44,024 nt of DNA from the IMG/VR virus record IMGVR_UViG_3300049489_001181, positions 1 through 44,024 of that record. One strand, 5' to 3'. The translations under genes and the position numbers were made by a program. Within the stretch, counting starts at the first letter, position 1, and each line of letters starts with the position of its first letter. Of the stretch, positions 8,351-16,864 are shown one piece after another. The notes below the pieces were generated by a model, which was given only the letters and a program-made list of their open reading frames with translations, was not told the DNA's origin and searched no databases. The stretch comes from a virus.

Positions 8351-9361
8351 TTAAATGAGACCTTTTTGTTTGTCTTGGGACATCTTGTATTCCTTCAAGT
8401 CATCCGGCAGCGCGTCCCACATGCCGGAAGCCTTCGCCTTTGCAACCGCACCCATGGTGGCGCCCTTGGGCCCAGTGGAAGAACCTTTGCCTGGCAAAAC
8501 CTGACGCCCCGCCACGCGCGCGCGCGCCGCGCCCAGAGACTGGGTGGCCGCCTGGCGCACCGCGGAGGCCTGCGCCTGCTGGCTGGGCTTGGCGAGGCCA
8601 AACTCCTGGGCCAGCTCCTGGGCCACCTGCTGGAAGCTCACGCCCTGACCCTTCACCTGGTTGTACAGGGCGTGGACAATGGCGGCCTTCATGGGCTGGC
8701 GCAGGTATTCGTAACCCGGGCGCGCAGCCAAGGCCTCCGTGGCCTGGCGCAGGGCCGCCTGACGGCTCTCGGCCTGCTGCTGGGCTGCCTGCTGGCGCAG
8801 CTGGCCCAGAAGCGGCTCCAGCGTCTGCTGCATTTCCTGGCGCAGCTGCTGGGCAATGCCGGCCACGGACTGCTGCGTCTGTTGACCGTGGTATTGCATC
8901 AGCTTCTGCTGGTACGCGTGGTAGTCCGCCAGCGTTGCGCCTTCGCCCGGGGGCTGAGGGATGCGCGCCTGCATCTGGGCCTGCTGCTGCTGACGCGCGG
9001 CGGTGGCCAGAAGCTCGTTGACCGCGCGGGACTGGGCCACCAGCGGCTCCAGCGTTTTGGACTGGGCCTCCGCAACCAGGCGGGCCAGGCTGTTGGGGTC
9101 AAGGCCCTGGGGCTGCTGCGGGGCCTGCTGGCGGCTGATGCCGTCCATGGCCGCAAGAGCCTCCAGGACCTCGTCACCGTCCACCGGGGCCAGCTCTTCC
9201 TCCGCGGGCGCCTCTTCCGTGGGTGCAGCCGCCGCGGCATCAGGCGCTGCATTTTCTGCGGCTGGCTCAGACAGCGTGGTGTCCACAACGGTGGCAGACG
9301 CCGGTGCAGCAGCGTCGGGCGTATCAGTTGCTTCATTCATCAACGTGCGCTTGACAAACAT
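8351..9361 (-). CDS. Capsid scaffolding protein (336 aa)
   Basis: The first 70 residues are acidic and Ala/Pro-rich. A very Gln/Ala-rich helical middle follows (repeats such as QQQAQMQ and LRQQAAQQQAES), then a small basic C-terminus ending DDLKEYKMSQDKQKGLI. Acidic, helical, Gln-rich proteins encoded between portal and coat genes are the typical scaffolds of tailed phages, and the basic C-terminal helix is usually the coat-binding part. The ATG at 9361 overlaps the portal stop. There is no protease motif, so self-cleavage is not indicated. Confidence in function rests on composition and gene order. Confidence 0.75.
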   Translation of the reverse strand: MFVKRTLMNEATDTPDAAAPASATVVDTTLSEPAAENAAPDAAAAAPTEEAPAEEELAPVDGDEVLEALAAMDGISRQQAPQQPQGLDPNSLARLVAEAQSKTLEPLVAQSRAVNELLATAARQQQQAQMQARIPQPPGEGATLADYHAYQQKLMQYHGQQTQQSVAGIAQQLRQEMQQTLEPLLGQLRQQAAQQQAESRQAALRQATEALAARPGYEYLRQPMKAAIVHALYNQVKGQGVSFQQVAQELAQEFGLAKPSQQAQASAVRQAATQSLGAARARVAGRQVLPGKGSSTGPKGATMGAVAKAKASGMWDALPDDLKEYKMSQDKQKGLI

Positions 9362-11613
9362 CAGAACTCTCCAGCGCCGCCTCCCATGGCGGCTGTGTAG
9401 TTTGGTTGCTCCCCAGGTGCTCCCATTTCATTGGCGAAAGGCTCAGAGGGCGAAACGCCCTGGCCTGGGGAGGCGGATGCCGGCTGGACGTCCGCCCCCT
9501 GAGATTGCACTGCGTCCTGCGTAGCTGCGGGCTGAAAGTCCGGGTTGGCCGCGTTCGCCGCGCCAAAAGACTGCATGGCCTGCTGCTGGTAAATCTGCGC
9601 CTGAATGTCCTTCTTCGCCTGCAGCTGCTCGTGGATGTCCACATGCTGGAGCAGCACGCCGATGGCGGGGTCATTCGGGTCACGCATCTTGCGCGAGTTG
9701 ATTTCCTTGGTGTGCTCTTCGATGTGGACTTTGTGCTTCTCGGTCTGCAGCGGCATGGGCATGTCGCCCGTGCGGCGGAGCGTGTCATGCTCGTTGACCG
9801 CCATGTTGCGGTGCGGAGACAGCTCGTCAAACTGGGCTTGCATGTCACCGAACTGCGCCAAGCGCTGGTACTCGTCCGGGTTAATCATCTGCATGGCCGC
9901 GGCCTCATTGACCTCCGCCATTTGTGAGGCGCGCGAGCGGCCCACGTTCTTCACCGCGTGCAGGCGCACGTCCGCGCCGGTCCCGGCGTCTTCCACCCGG
10001 AACTCTTTGACCTGGATGGCACCGGACTCACCGCGCATGCGGATGAGGCGCCCGTCGTCATACTGCAGCTTCGCCATCTCGGTGCCGTACCGGATGACGT
10101 CGTCAAGAACCTTGGCGTGGTTCTGGATGATGGGCCGCAGCGGACCCACCGCGCGCTCCTCCAGGAAGCTCATGGCCACGCCGGTTTCAGCGCCACCGCT
10201 GTTGCCGCGCAGAATCTCCTGGGCGCCGCTGATGCGGTCAATCATCTCCAGGATGACCTGGCGCATCTCGGACGAGTCCGCGGGGATGGGGCCCAAGTTC
10301 ACGGTTTCAGGCTTCGCACCACCGGGCTTGTCACGGTAATGCACGTGCCCGGTGTCGTTGTTGCTGCGCAGACCGGATGAGTCCGGAATCATCCAGCGCA
10401 TCCGGGCGGATTCCTTGGCGCGGTGGTGGCCGGCGCTGAACTGGTCTGCGTAGGCCAGCACCATGGGCAGAATCAGGTCCACCGTGCTCTGCGCGTAGAA
10501 CTCGCCCTCGCTCTTGTACATCTCAAAGCGGAAGAGCGGGTTCCACTGCTTGTCATGCAGGTACGGCAGGCTGTCCGCGTAGATGACCCGGTCACCGCAG
10601 CTGACAACAAAGAGCCCTTCCGGGTGAGCCTCGGACGGGCGCGCGTAATACTCGCTGATGACCAGGTACCGTGAGTCTGCGGGGCGGCCCCACATCACGG
10701 TGTTCACGCTGCTGCGGTCATCAAAGATGTCCCGTGGCATTTCCTTGAACACCTTCTCAGGGATGCCGAGCTTCTCACCGTACCGGCTCCAGGCGCGTTC
10801 CGGAGACATGCGCACCCGGTGGATGACCTCTTCACACTCCTCCCATGACGTGGCGTCTGGGTCCGGGAAGACGTCATCAGGGTGGACCGCAACAAAGCCG
10901 ACGTTGCCGTCCGCGCGCGTGCCCACGTACCGGCCAATGTGGCCCAGCGGAACGCCCTGCTCGCCCTGGGGCGTGGCAATCATGCCCTGCGCTTCGCAGC
11001 TGGGGCAGGACTGCGGCCCAATGTCCGTCTGGATGATGCCGCTGCCAGGTCCGCCGCCAATGAAGCGCAGGCCGGAAGCCAGCTGCTGCACCTGCGTGTT
11101 GGAGCACACGGGGCACAGCTCAGCGTGGACAATGGGGCGGCGGGAGCCGAGGTCCGGGTCCCAGATGACCTTGATGTACCCGTCGCCGTACAGGTTCACC
11201 ATTTCGCCCACTGAACTCTGGGCGCGCCCAAGGCCGCCCTCTTGGATGATGGCGCGGGCCACGTGCTGGTCCATCTCCGCGCGGACAATGTCACCCGGGT
11301 CAGACGTCTGCGGGAACGCATCAACGTCCGGGTCATACGTCATGACGCTGGTGAGCGTGCGCACCACGTCGCGAATCAGATTCGGGAACAGGAACCCGCG
11401 GCGCCTCACCGGGTCCATGCCGACCACCTGCGTGGTGGTAGGCAGGCGGATGAAATACGGGTTTCCGCGGAACCACTTGTAGTTCACGCGGTTGTCAATG
11501 TTCCGCATGGAGCGACCGACGCTGGTGCGCGAACGCATCATCAGGTCGTCACGCAGCTTCGCGGGGTCAATGCCCCGGAGGTACTGCGTGTTCTGATGAC
11601 CGTAGCGGTCCAT
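9361..11613 (-). CDS. Portal protein with zinc-ribbon-like insertion (750 aa)
   Basis: The length and the segments VVRTLTSVMTYDPDVDAF, EMVNLYGDGYIKVIWDP, AVHPDDVFPDPDATSWEEC, ADQFSAGHHRAKESARMRW and ISGAQEILRGNSGGAETG match large P22-type portal proteins, which form the dodecameric DNA channel at one capsid vertex. The last 150 residues are Gln/Ala-rich and may form the barrel helix and a flexible tail. Unusual: residues 167-206 carry two CxxC pairs (CPVC and CPSC) spaced like a zinc ribbon. The stop of the small membrane-protein gene upstream almost touches the ATG at 11613. Confidence 0.8.
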   Translation of the reverse strand: MDRYGHQNTQYLRGIDPAKLRDDLMMRSRTSVGRSMRNIDNRVNYKWFRGNPYFIRLPTTTQVVGMDPVRRRGFLFPNLIRDVVRTLTSVMTYDPDVDAFPQTSDPGDIVRAEMDQHVARAIIQEGGLGRAQSSVGEMVNLYGDGYIKVIWDPDLGSRRPIVHAELCPVCSNTQVQQLASGLRFIGGGPGSGIIQTDIGPQSCPSCEAQGMIATPQGEQGVPLGHIGRYVGTRADGNVGFVAVHPDDVFPDPDATSWEECEEVIHRVRMSPERAWSRYGEKLGIPEKVFKEMPRDIFDDRSSVNTVMWGRPADSRYLVISEYYARPSEAHPEGLFVVSCGDRVIYADSLPYLHDKQWNPLFRFEMYKSEGEFYAQSTVDLILPMVLAYADQFSAGHHRAKESARMRWMIPDSSGLRSNNDTGHVHYRDKPGGAKPETVNLGPIPADSSEMRQVILEMIDRISGAQEILRGNSGGAETGVAMSFLEERAVGPLRPIIQNHAKVLDDVIRYGTEMAKLQYDDGRLIRMRGESGAIQVKEFRVEDAGTGADVRLHAVKNVGRSRASQMAEVNEAAAMQMINPDEYQRLAQFGDMQAQFDELSPHRNMAVNEHDTLRRTGDMPMPLQTEKHKVHIEEHTKEINSRKMRDPNDPAIGVLLQHVDIHEQLQAKKDIQAQIYQQQAMQSFGAANAANPDFQPAATQDAVQSQGADVQPASASPGQGVSPSEPFANEMGAPGEQPNYTAAMGGGAGEF

Positions 11614-11615
11614 GC

Positions 11616-11891
11616 TCAGTTCCCGTCGTCCTTGTCGAAGTCAGCGGCGTACCGGCGGTCCATGCCCAGCGGGAGCCCGAAATCCGTCGGCTTCAGTTCG
11701 TCAGGGCTGGGGGCGGGCTCGGCCTTCTTGGGGATGCTCACGCCGCGCAGGCGACCCAGGGACTCCGCGGATGCAGGAGACGCCAGGGCCACGAACCGGT
11801 CAGCCATCCGCCCGTGCGCACGCAGAAGCGCCGCCGTGCAGAAAGCCATGGACAAAAAAGCAACACCCAGAACGATGGCGAACGCTTCCAT
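11616..11891 (-). CDS. Small single-span membrane protein, first gene of late leftward block (91 aa)
   Basis: The start at 11891 gives an N-terminal hydrophobic helix at residues 2-24 (EAFAIVLGVAFLSMAFCTAA), followed by a polar Pro- and Asp-rich cytoplasmic or periplasmic tail. A longer frame upstream would run into the terL coding region and is rejected. It lies 3 bases before the portal gene, and its start faces the terL start across 58 bases. The function is unknown. A role in lysis or membrane attachment is possible. Confidence 0.65.
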   Translation of the reverse strand: MEAFAIVLGVAFLSMAFCTAALLRAHGRMADRFVALASPASAESLGRLRGVSIPKKAEPAPSPDELKPTDFGLPLGMDRRYAADFDKDDGN

Positions 11892-11949
11892 GACGCAACT
11901 GCTAACCTGTATGATGCGGCGCGTCAACAATGATGCCAAGATGGGTTGC
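11892..11949. promoter_or_regulatory. Divergent control gap between terL and late structural block
   Basis: This 58-base gap is the only non-coding DNA between the divergent late genes, so both promoters should lie in or near it. A rightward -10-like TATGAT occurs at 11910-11915, with a weak -35-like TTCCAT 18 bases upstream. On the other strand a TTGACG hexamer is present but lacks a good partner. A phage activator may be needed. Promoter strength cannot be judged by eye. Confidence 0.4.
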
Positions 11950-13905
11950 ATGACCGATTCCATTGCCGACTTTCTGGACGACCTGAAGGCAGACACCCAG
12001 CTGGACCCCGGCATTGACGTGTGGGGAAAGAACCCACCGAACAGCGTCTTTGAGCGCGGGTTCAACCTGGAGGGCGCCAAGAAACGCCTGGCGCGCGGCT
12101 ACATCATCAAGGACAAAAAGACGTCCGTGCCGCTGCCGTTTGGCGCGCTGCTGGTGCGCCGCAAGGTCCAGAGGGACCTGGCCAACTTCCTCATCAGTTT
12201 GTTGCGCAAGGGCGGGCCCGTCCGCGTCATTGTGCTGAAGAGCCGCAAACTGGGCGTTTCAACCATTGCGGACTGGCTGCTGGCGGAGCTGAGCATTCAG
12301 ATTCCGGGCTGGTACAGCGCCATCATTGCCCACTCCGAGGACAGCTCAAAGGAGCTGTTTGACGTGGCCCGGCGCAGCATTGAGCGCATGGAGTCCCTGG
12401 GCCTGGTGCCGGAACTCCGCGTCAACAACGACAAGGAAATGGAGTTTGGCGCCCGCGCCCGTGAGGCCCGCAAACAGCAGGCCCTGGCCGGCGAGATGGA
12501 GCACGGCGGGAAGATGAAATCCGGGTCCGCGGGTGATGCCTACGCCCTGTCCGGTCACTCGCCCAACGGACTGCACCTTTCCGAGTGCGCGAAATATGAC
12601 ATTGTGGGTGACATTGACCGCCAGGAGCGCGTCATCCTGTCCGTGCTGGGCTCCATGTCCAAGAGCGGCCCGTCCATTGTCATCGCGGAGAGCACCGCCA
12701 ACGGGCAGCAGGGCTGGTTCTACAAAACCTTCGTGGCCGCCATGAAGGCCCAGGCGGACGGCGACGGCGTGAACTGGGTCCCGGTGTTCATCCCCTGGTT
12801 CAAGGACCCGGACTGCTGGGCCGAGGTACCGAGCGGCTACGTGTGGGAGAAATGGGACGCGGATGACCGGGCCCGGGAAAAGCGCCTGGTGGAACAGTAC
12901 AAACTCAAGCCCCAGCAGCTCTACTTCCGCCGCCGCACGCTGGCCCAGGACCTGGGCATGAACCCGGACTACTGGGACCAGGAGTACCCGGACAGCTGGG
13001 AGACCGCGTTCATCAGCTCCGGCGCCGGCCTGCTTGGGCGGGCCCACCGGGAGCGCATGCGCACCCAGATTCAGGAGCCCATTGCCCACGGGGACGCGTT
13101 TGACACCCCGGAAGGCCTGGTCATCAAGGAGAACCACAACGGGTCCGTGCGCATCTTTGAGCGGCCCATCCCGGGCGCGCATTACGTGCTGGGGGCTGAC
13201 GTTGCGGACGGCGTGACGTTTGCCGTTGACCCCGCGGGGCGCCCGCGGACGGATTCCAGCACGTTCAGCATCATGCGGCGCACCGCCACGGAGCTCATCC
13301 AGGTGGCCGAGTGCGTTTCCTACGCTGACAACATGGAGTTTGGCCGCTCCATCGCCGCCTGGGGCAAGCACTACAACGACGCCGTCATCAACGTGGAACG
13401 CAACCGCGCCCACGGCGTCATCGCGGGACTCACCGTGGCCGAGTACCCAACAGACCGGTTCTTCCGGCCACCGGTAACCGCGTCCGTGTCCGGGTCCATG
13501 GCTGGGTCCTACTTCTTTGTGAAGACCCACGCGTCCGGGAAGCTCATGATTGACAGCCTGGTGTCATGGGCCAACGAGCGGCTGGTCATCCGCAGCGCGC
13601 GACTGCTGGAGGAGCTTGGCACCCTGCGCCGGGACAGCACTGGGCGCGTGGAAACCAACGGCAAAGACCTCACCATTGCGCTCTGCATGGGCATTGTGGT
13701 GGACCAGTTCGAAACCATCCCGCTGGAGGCCGTCCCGGGCGCGCTCGCCAAGGTGGAGTTCAGCCCCAACGAGGACCCGCGGTGGGCGTGGGAGGCCAAG
13801 CAGAAGGAGTTGAAGGAAAAGGCCCCAGACGGCTACGACAACGGCATAGACGGCTGGGGCGGTGGGTGGGATTCAGGCCTCGGTGGCGGGGGCTTTGACG
13901 CCTGA
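11950..13905 (+). CDS. terL: Terminase large subunit (about 651 aa)
   Basis: ATP-driven motor and nuclease that packages DNA through the portal. The ATPase part has a Walker A-like LKSRKLGVST at residues 96-105, a Walker B strand LHLSE at 208-212 and the coupling motif ESTANG at 247-252. The C-terminal RNase H-like nuclease shows the acidic triad candidates D417 (LGADVADG), E483 (NVERN) and D573 (GKDLTIAL). The start is uncertain: ATG 11941 is in frame three codons upstream, and neither has a good ribosome site. The gene is alone on the plus strand, divergent from portal and overlapping the erf stop by 33 bases. No small terminase was recognised. Confidence 0.9.
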   Translation: MTDSIADFLDDLKADTQLDPGIDVWGKNPPNSVFERGFNLEGAKKRLARGYIIKDKKTSVPLPFGALLVRRKVQRDLANFLISLLRKGGPVRVIVLKSRKLGVSTIADWLLAELSIQIPGWYSAIIAHSEDSSKELFDVARRSIERMESLGLVPELRVNNDKEMEFGARAREARKQQALAGEMEHGGKMKSGSAGDAYALSGHSPNGLHLSECAKYDIVGDIDRQERVILSVLGSMSKSGPSIVIAESTANGQQGWFYKTFVAAMKAQADGDGVNWVPVFIPWFKDPDCWAEVPSGYVWEKWDADDRAREKRLVEQYKLKPQQLYFRRRTLAQDLGMNPDYWDQEYPDSWETAFISSGAGLLGRAHRERMRTQIQEPIAHGDAFDTPEGLVIKENHNGSVRIFERPIPGAHYVLGADVADGVTFAVDPAGRPRTDSSTFSIMRRTATELIQVAECVSYADNMEFGRSIAAWGKHYNDAVINVERNRAHGVIAGLTVAEYPTDRFFRPPVTASVSGSMAGSYFFVKTHASGKLMIDSLVSWANERLVIRSARLLEELGTLRRDSTGRVETNGKDLTIALCMGIVVDQFETIPLEAVPGALAKVEFSPNEDPRWAWEAKQKELKEKAPDGYDNGIDGWGGGWDSGLGGGGFDA

Positions 13906-14586
13906 GCCCATCAGCGGAATGTCATCCGTGACCGACGCGTCAACGGGAGGCGTGAGTTCCTTGCGCTTCGCCTGAATGGCCGCCCGCAACTCTGCGCGCG
14001 CCGGGTGGGACGCGTCTGGAAAGTTCTCCACCACGCCTTTGCTGAGCGCCAGCGAGGCGTCATCCAACTCCTTGGGCGACTTCGCCGCGGAGATTTCTGC
14101 CAGCGCCTTCAACCGGAATGCGTCTGCGCCAGGAGGCGTGGGACGCGGCGCGGCTGGCTTCTGAACCGGCGGGGCGCTGGCGCCGTCATCATCATCATCC
14201 GGGGCCACACCACACAGCGCCATCATCAGGTAGCGGCGCATGTACGTGATGAGCACGCCCGCGGCCTGAATATGCGTCAGCCCCTTGGAATCACCCAGAG
14301 GGGCGGACATCTCGCTTTCAATGTGGGCACCGCCAGCGTGCGCAATGCGGACCGTCACGGACACGTCCCACCCTGCACCATCAATAGGCGCTGAACGCAC
14401 AAAGCTCATGTGGCTCAACCCGTTGTTCGCGAACGGCTCACGCACGGCGTCAATGACGCTGGCCAGCGTGGCGTAGGCGTACTTCATGTGCGGGTTGGTG
14501 CGGTCCTTTTTGGCCGCGGACATTTCGCCCTGGGCCTTGGACATCGCTTCATACAGCGCCTTCATCTGCTCAATGTTCTCGGTCAT
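13873..14586 (-). CDS. erf: ERF-type single-strand annealing recombinase (237 aa)
   Basis: The N-terminal half carries the ERF family signature: KALYEAMSKAQGEM, then TNPHMKYAYATLASVIDAV, then IQAAGVLITYMRRYLMMALC followed by an acidic Asp run (residues about 129-133). ERF proteins anneal complementary single strands for phage recombination and circularisation. The C-terminal half is Pro/Ala-rich and then helical. The ATG at 14586 overlaps the preceding stop (ATGA) after GGGAGACGG. The 3' end overlaps the terL end by 33 bases on the opposite strand. Neighbours are helicase and nuclease genes, giving a recombination module. Confidence 0.88.
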   Translation of the reverse strand: MTENIEQMKALYEAMSKAQGEMSAAKKDRTNPHMKYAYATLASVIDAVREPFANNGLSHMSFVRSAPIDGAGWDVSVTVRIAHAGGAHIESEMSAPLGDSKGLTHIQAAGVLITYMRRYLMMALCGVAPDDDDDGASAPPVQKPAAPRPTPPGADAFRLKALAEISAAKSPKELDDASLALSKGVVENFPDASHPARAELRAAIQAKRKELTPPVDASVTDDIPLMGSGVKAPATEA

Positions 14587-16505
14587 TCCGTCTCCCGTTG
14601 TTGCTGTGATGTCCATGAATGCTGGATGGACTGGTAGATTTCATCGTCGAAGATTCCCATGTCGGACGTGCAGGCCATGCGGAGCGCCCAGTCCGGAACT
14701 GCCTGCCCAACGCTGCGGTCCCGCACGTTGAACACGAAACACGTACGCGGTGCGGCGCCCAACTGCACCAGCCGGCGCCCTGTCCCAAGAAACGCATTGA
14801 CGCGGCGCAGCTCGTTTTTCACCAAGGAGATGGACTCCTCGGACGTGCGCGCCATGTCCTTGAGGTACCCGCTCACCCGGGCCACATCCAGGGACAGCTC
14901 CGCGGGGCCGGTCACGCGAATGAACCGCATGTTCCCCGTGCCGCTCACCCTGGTCTGCTGGACCAGCAGGGCCGCGGAGTCCCAGAACCCGCCGGTGATG
15001 GACGCCTCGTCTGCAGCAGAGGAGCTGGCCAACGCCCGTTTGATGCACTCATCCATGAACTCCTCCCCCAGCGTCTGGGCCGGATTCTCTTCCGTGGGCT
15101 CCCGAATCCAGGCGGCGGCGGCAATGACGCAGCTCCACCCGAACGCACGGCGGTCATCCAGCCCGCAGCCCGCCAGCATCACGCGAGCCTGCGCAATCAT
15201 GGCGTCAATGCGCGGGGCGGCCAGGTGCCAGTCACACAGCAGCGTGGTCCACGCGGCGCGCGCCTGCTTAGCCAACGCCATCACCTTGTCGCCCAGTTCC
15301 GGGCGCTTCACCTCGCGCGTCTCCAGCGTCACGTAGCGGCTCAGTTCAGCGCCGCCGCCCACCACGCGCTCGCCCACCAGCATGAAGCTGCGGTTCACGG
15401 GCCAGGACACGTCCTGCTGGTCCGTGTTGGTGATGGTGGAGCCCTGCCGGTCGTAACCAGCGCGGATGAACTTGGCCAGGTACTCCTCGTCCTTGAGCCC
15501 GCGCAGCTCGTTGACGTGCAGTGGCAGCAGGGATGAAGCCGCCAGCCGGTTGCGGATGCCCTTGGGCGTGGAGCCGCCGCCCGCGGATGTGGCCGCGCCA
15601 TCTTTCCCGCCCGCCACCGTCCACGCAATGCGCGCCAGCCAGTCTTTCCCGGTCTGGTAGGGGCCCGTCACATAGAGATGAGGGAAGCGGTGGTGGTGCT
15701 TGAACAGGTACGGGGAAACCGCGTGCGCAAACATGTACCCCAGCGCCACCTGGACGACGTGGTTCCCGTAGTTTTTGTGCGCCAGGTCCAGCAGTGAGCG
15801 GATGACACCACGGGCATCAAACTGCGCGGCGGCGCGGGCGTCCTTGGCGTCTTCCGCCCGCGGAATGGTCATGGCGGTGTCAACGGGAAAGCCCATCTGC
15901 GGCGCGTCAGGAGACGGGCTCTGGATGTTGACAAGGAGACGAGTAGCCGGGCCACGGGACCCTCCAATCCGGACGTTCGCCGGGACGCCTGGAGTGGCCA
16001 CATGCGAAACCCCGTCCGCCCCAATCCAACCGTTCTCAAACGCCAGGACATCCAGGTCATTGAGGTACCCCGTGCGCTCCACTCCAATGCTCTCCGGAAC
16101 CGCTTCAGCCTGCTCGAAGATGTAGTCCTTGAGCAACTGCCTGGTCTGCGGGTTGATGCGCCCGTTGACGCCCGCCTTCTGCCCCAGCCACTCGTTCCAG
16201 TGCTGCGCAAACTCCATGGTCTTGGGAATCAGGTCCGCAACGGCCACCTCGCCGTCCCAGGCGCGCCGGATGCGGCAACGGATGATGAGACCGCGCTCCG
16301 TGCGGGTCACGGATGCCACGTCAATGGTGCCATCCACCACCACCTGCGGGGCATCTGACGTGGTGATGATGCGCCCGTCCGCAATGGTAAGGCTCACCCT
16401 CTTCTTTTTCTTCTCTGGAATCTCCAGGTCCGCCCGTGGAGCCGGCGCTGGTTCTGGAGCAGCCTCAACGGGCCATGTGGATGGGTCATCAATGTCAATG
16501 GCCAT
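14583..16505 (-). CDS. P-loop helicase-like replication protein (640 aa)
   Basis: After a Pro/Ala-rich N-terminus and a beta-rich region (to about residue 270), a P-loop GPYQTGKD occurs at 281-288 in the context LYVTGPYQTGKDWLARIAW. A likely Walker B strand is LLPLHVNELRG near 326-336, and an arginine-containing sensor-like stretch NRSFMLVGER follows. The layout resembles DUF927/D5-type phage and plasmid helicases, which load or drive replication forks, but the Walker A is unusual in having Asp after GK. No primase zinc motif is seen. It is part of the recombination/replication run with ERF, VRR-NUC and an SF2 helicase. Confidence 0.7.
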   Translation of the reverse strand: MAIDIDDPSTWPVEAAPEPAPAPRADLEIPEKKKKRVSLTIADGRIITTSDAPQVVVDGTIDVASVTRTERGLIIRCRIRRAWDGEVAVADLIPKTMEFAQHWNEWLGQKAGVNGRINPQTRQLLKDYIFEQAEAVPESIGVERTGYLNDLDVLAFENGWIGADGVSHVATPGVPANVRIGGSRGPATRLLVNIQSPSPDAPQMGFPVDTAMTIPRAEDAKDARAAAQFDARGVIRSLLDLAHKNYGNHVVQVALGYMFAHAVSPYLFKHHHRFPHLYVTGPYQTGKDWLARIAWTVAGGKDGAATSAGGGSTPKGIRNRLAASSLLPLHVNELRGLKDEEYLAKFIRAGYDRQGSTITNTDQQDVSWPVNRSFMLVGERVVGGGAELSRYVTLETREVKRPELGDKVMALAKQARAAWTTLLCDWHLAAPRIDAMIAQARVMLAGCGLDDRRAFGWSCVIAAAAWIREPTEENPAQTLGEEFMDECIKRALASSSAADEASITGGFWDSAALLVQQTRVSGTGNMRFIRVTGPAELSLDVARVSGYLKDMARTSEESISLVKNELRRVNAFLGTGRRLVQLGAAPRTCFVFNVRDRSVGQAVPDWALRMACTSDMGIFDDEIYQSIQHSWTSQQQRETE

Positions 16506-16860
16506 CACGCACTCCCAGCAGCCACGCTGCGGTGGCCTGGGCCTCCACGGCCACGCCCGTTTTTTTGCACGCCGCCAGTCGGTACGCCACGCCGGTGGAC
16601 TCACACGCCGCGCGCCAAGCCTTCTGGGCCTCGGACAGTGTGTCCGGGTAGATCTTCAGCTCTATTTCCACGTGGCGCGCTCCGTGGCTGGTGTGAACCC
16701 AGCCGTACAGGTCAGCCATCCCGGTCTTCACTGCCATCACCGGGACGCCGTTGCGCGTGTACAGAAGCCCTGCGTGACGCTCAAACAGGCGGACTGTCTC
16801 ACCAAGCTGTTTCTGCGCTGCGTCACGAACAGCGTTGGCCAGCTCCTTGTGTGTCTGCAT
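16495..16860 (-). CDS. VRR-NUC domain nuclease (121 aa)
   Basis: This is a stand-alone nuclease of the PD-(D/E)XK superfamily. The order of motifs fits VRR-NUC: E21 in an early helix, GMADLYGW with D50, the beta strand VEIELKI giving E67-x-K69, then LSEAQKAWRAACESTGVAYRLA with Q79. Short VRR-NUC proteins are common in phages next to SF2 helicases, where they cut branched or flap DNA. The start ATG 16860 lies 4 bases after the helicase stop. The C-terminal end overlaps the next start by 11 bases. The probable partner is the upstream helicase. Confidence 0.82.
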   Translation of the reverse strand: MQTHKELANAVRDAAQKQLGETVRLFERHAGLLYTRNGVPVMAVKTGMADLYGWVHTSHGARHVEIELKIYPDTLSEAQKAWRAACESTGVAYRLAACKKTGVAVEAQATAAWLLGVRDGH

Positions 16861-16864
16861 GCGC

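Noticed and set aside
7274-9400. 708-codon rightward frame opposite coat and scaffold genes
   Set aside because: A high-GC shadow frame; its strand reads against the strongly supported coat gene.
12346-13530. 394-codon leftward frame inside terL
   Set aside because: It overlaps the terminase motifs on the opposite strand and has no ribosome site.
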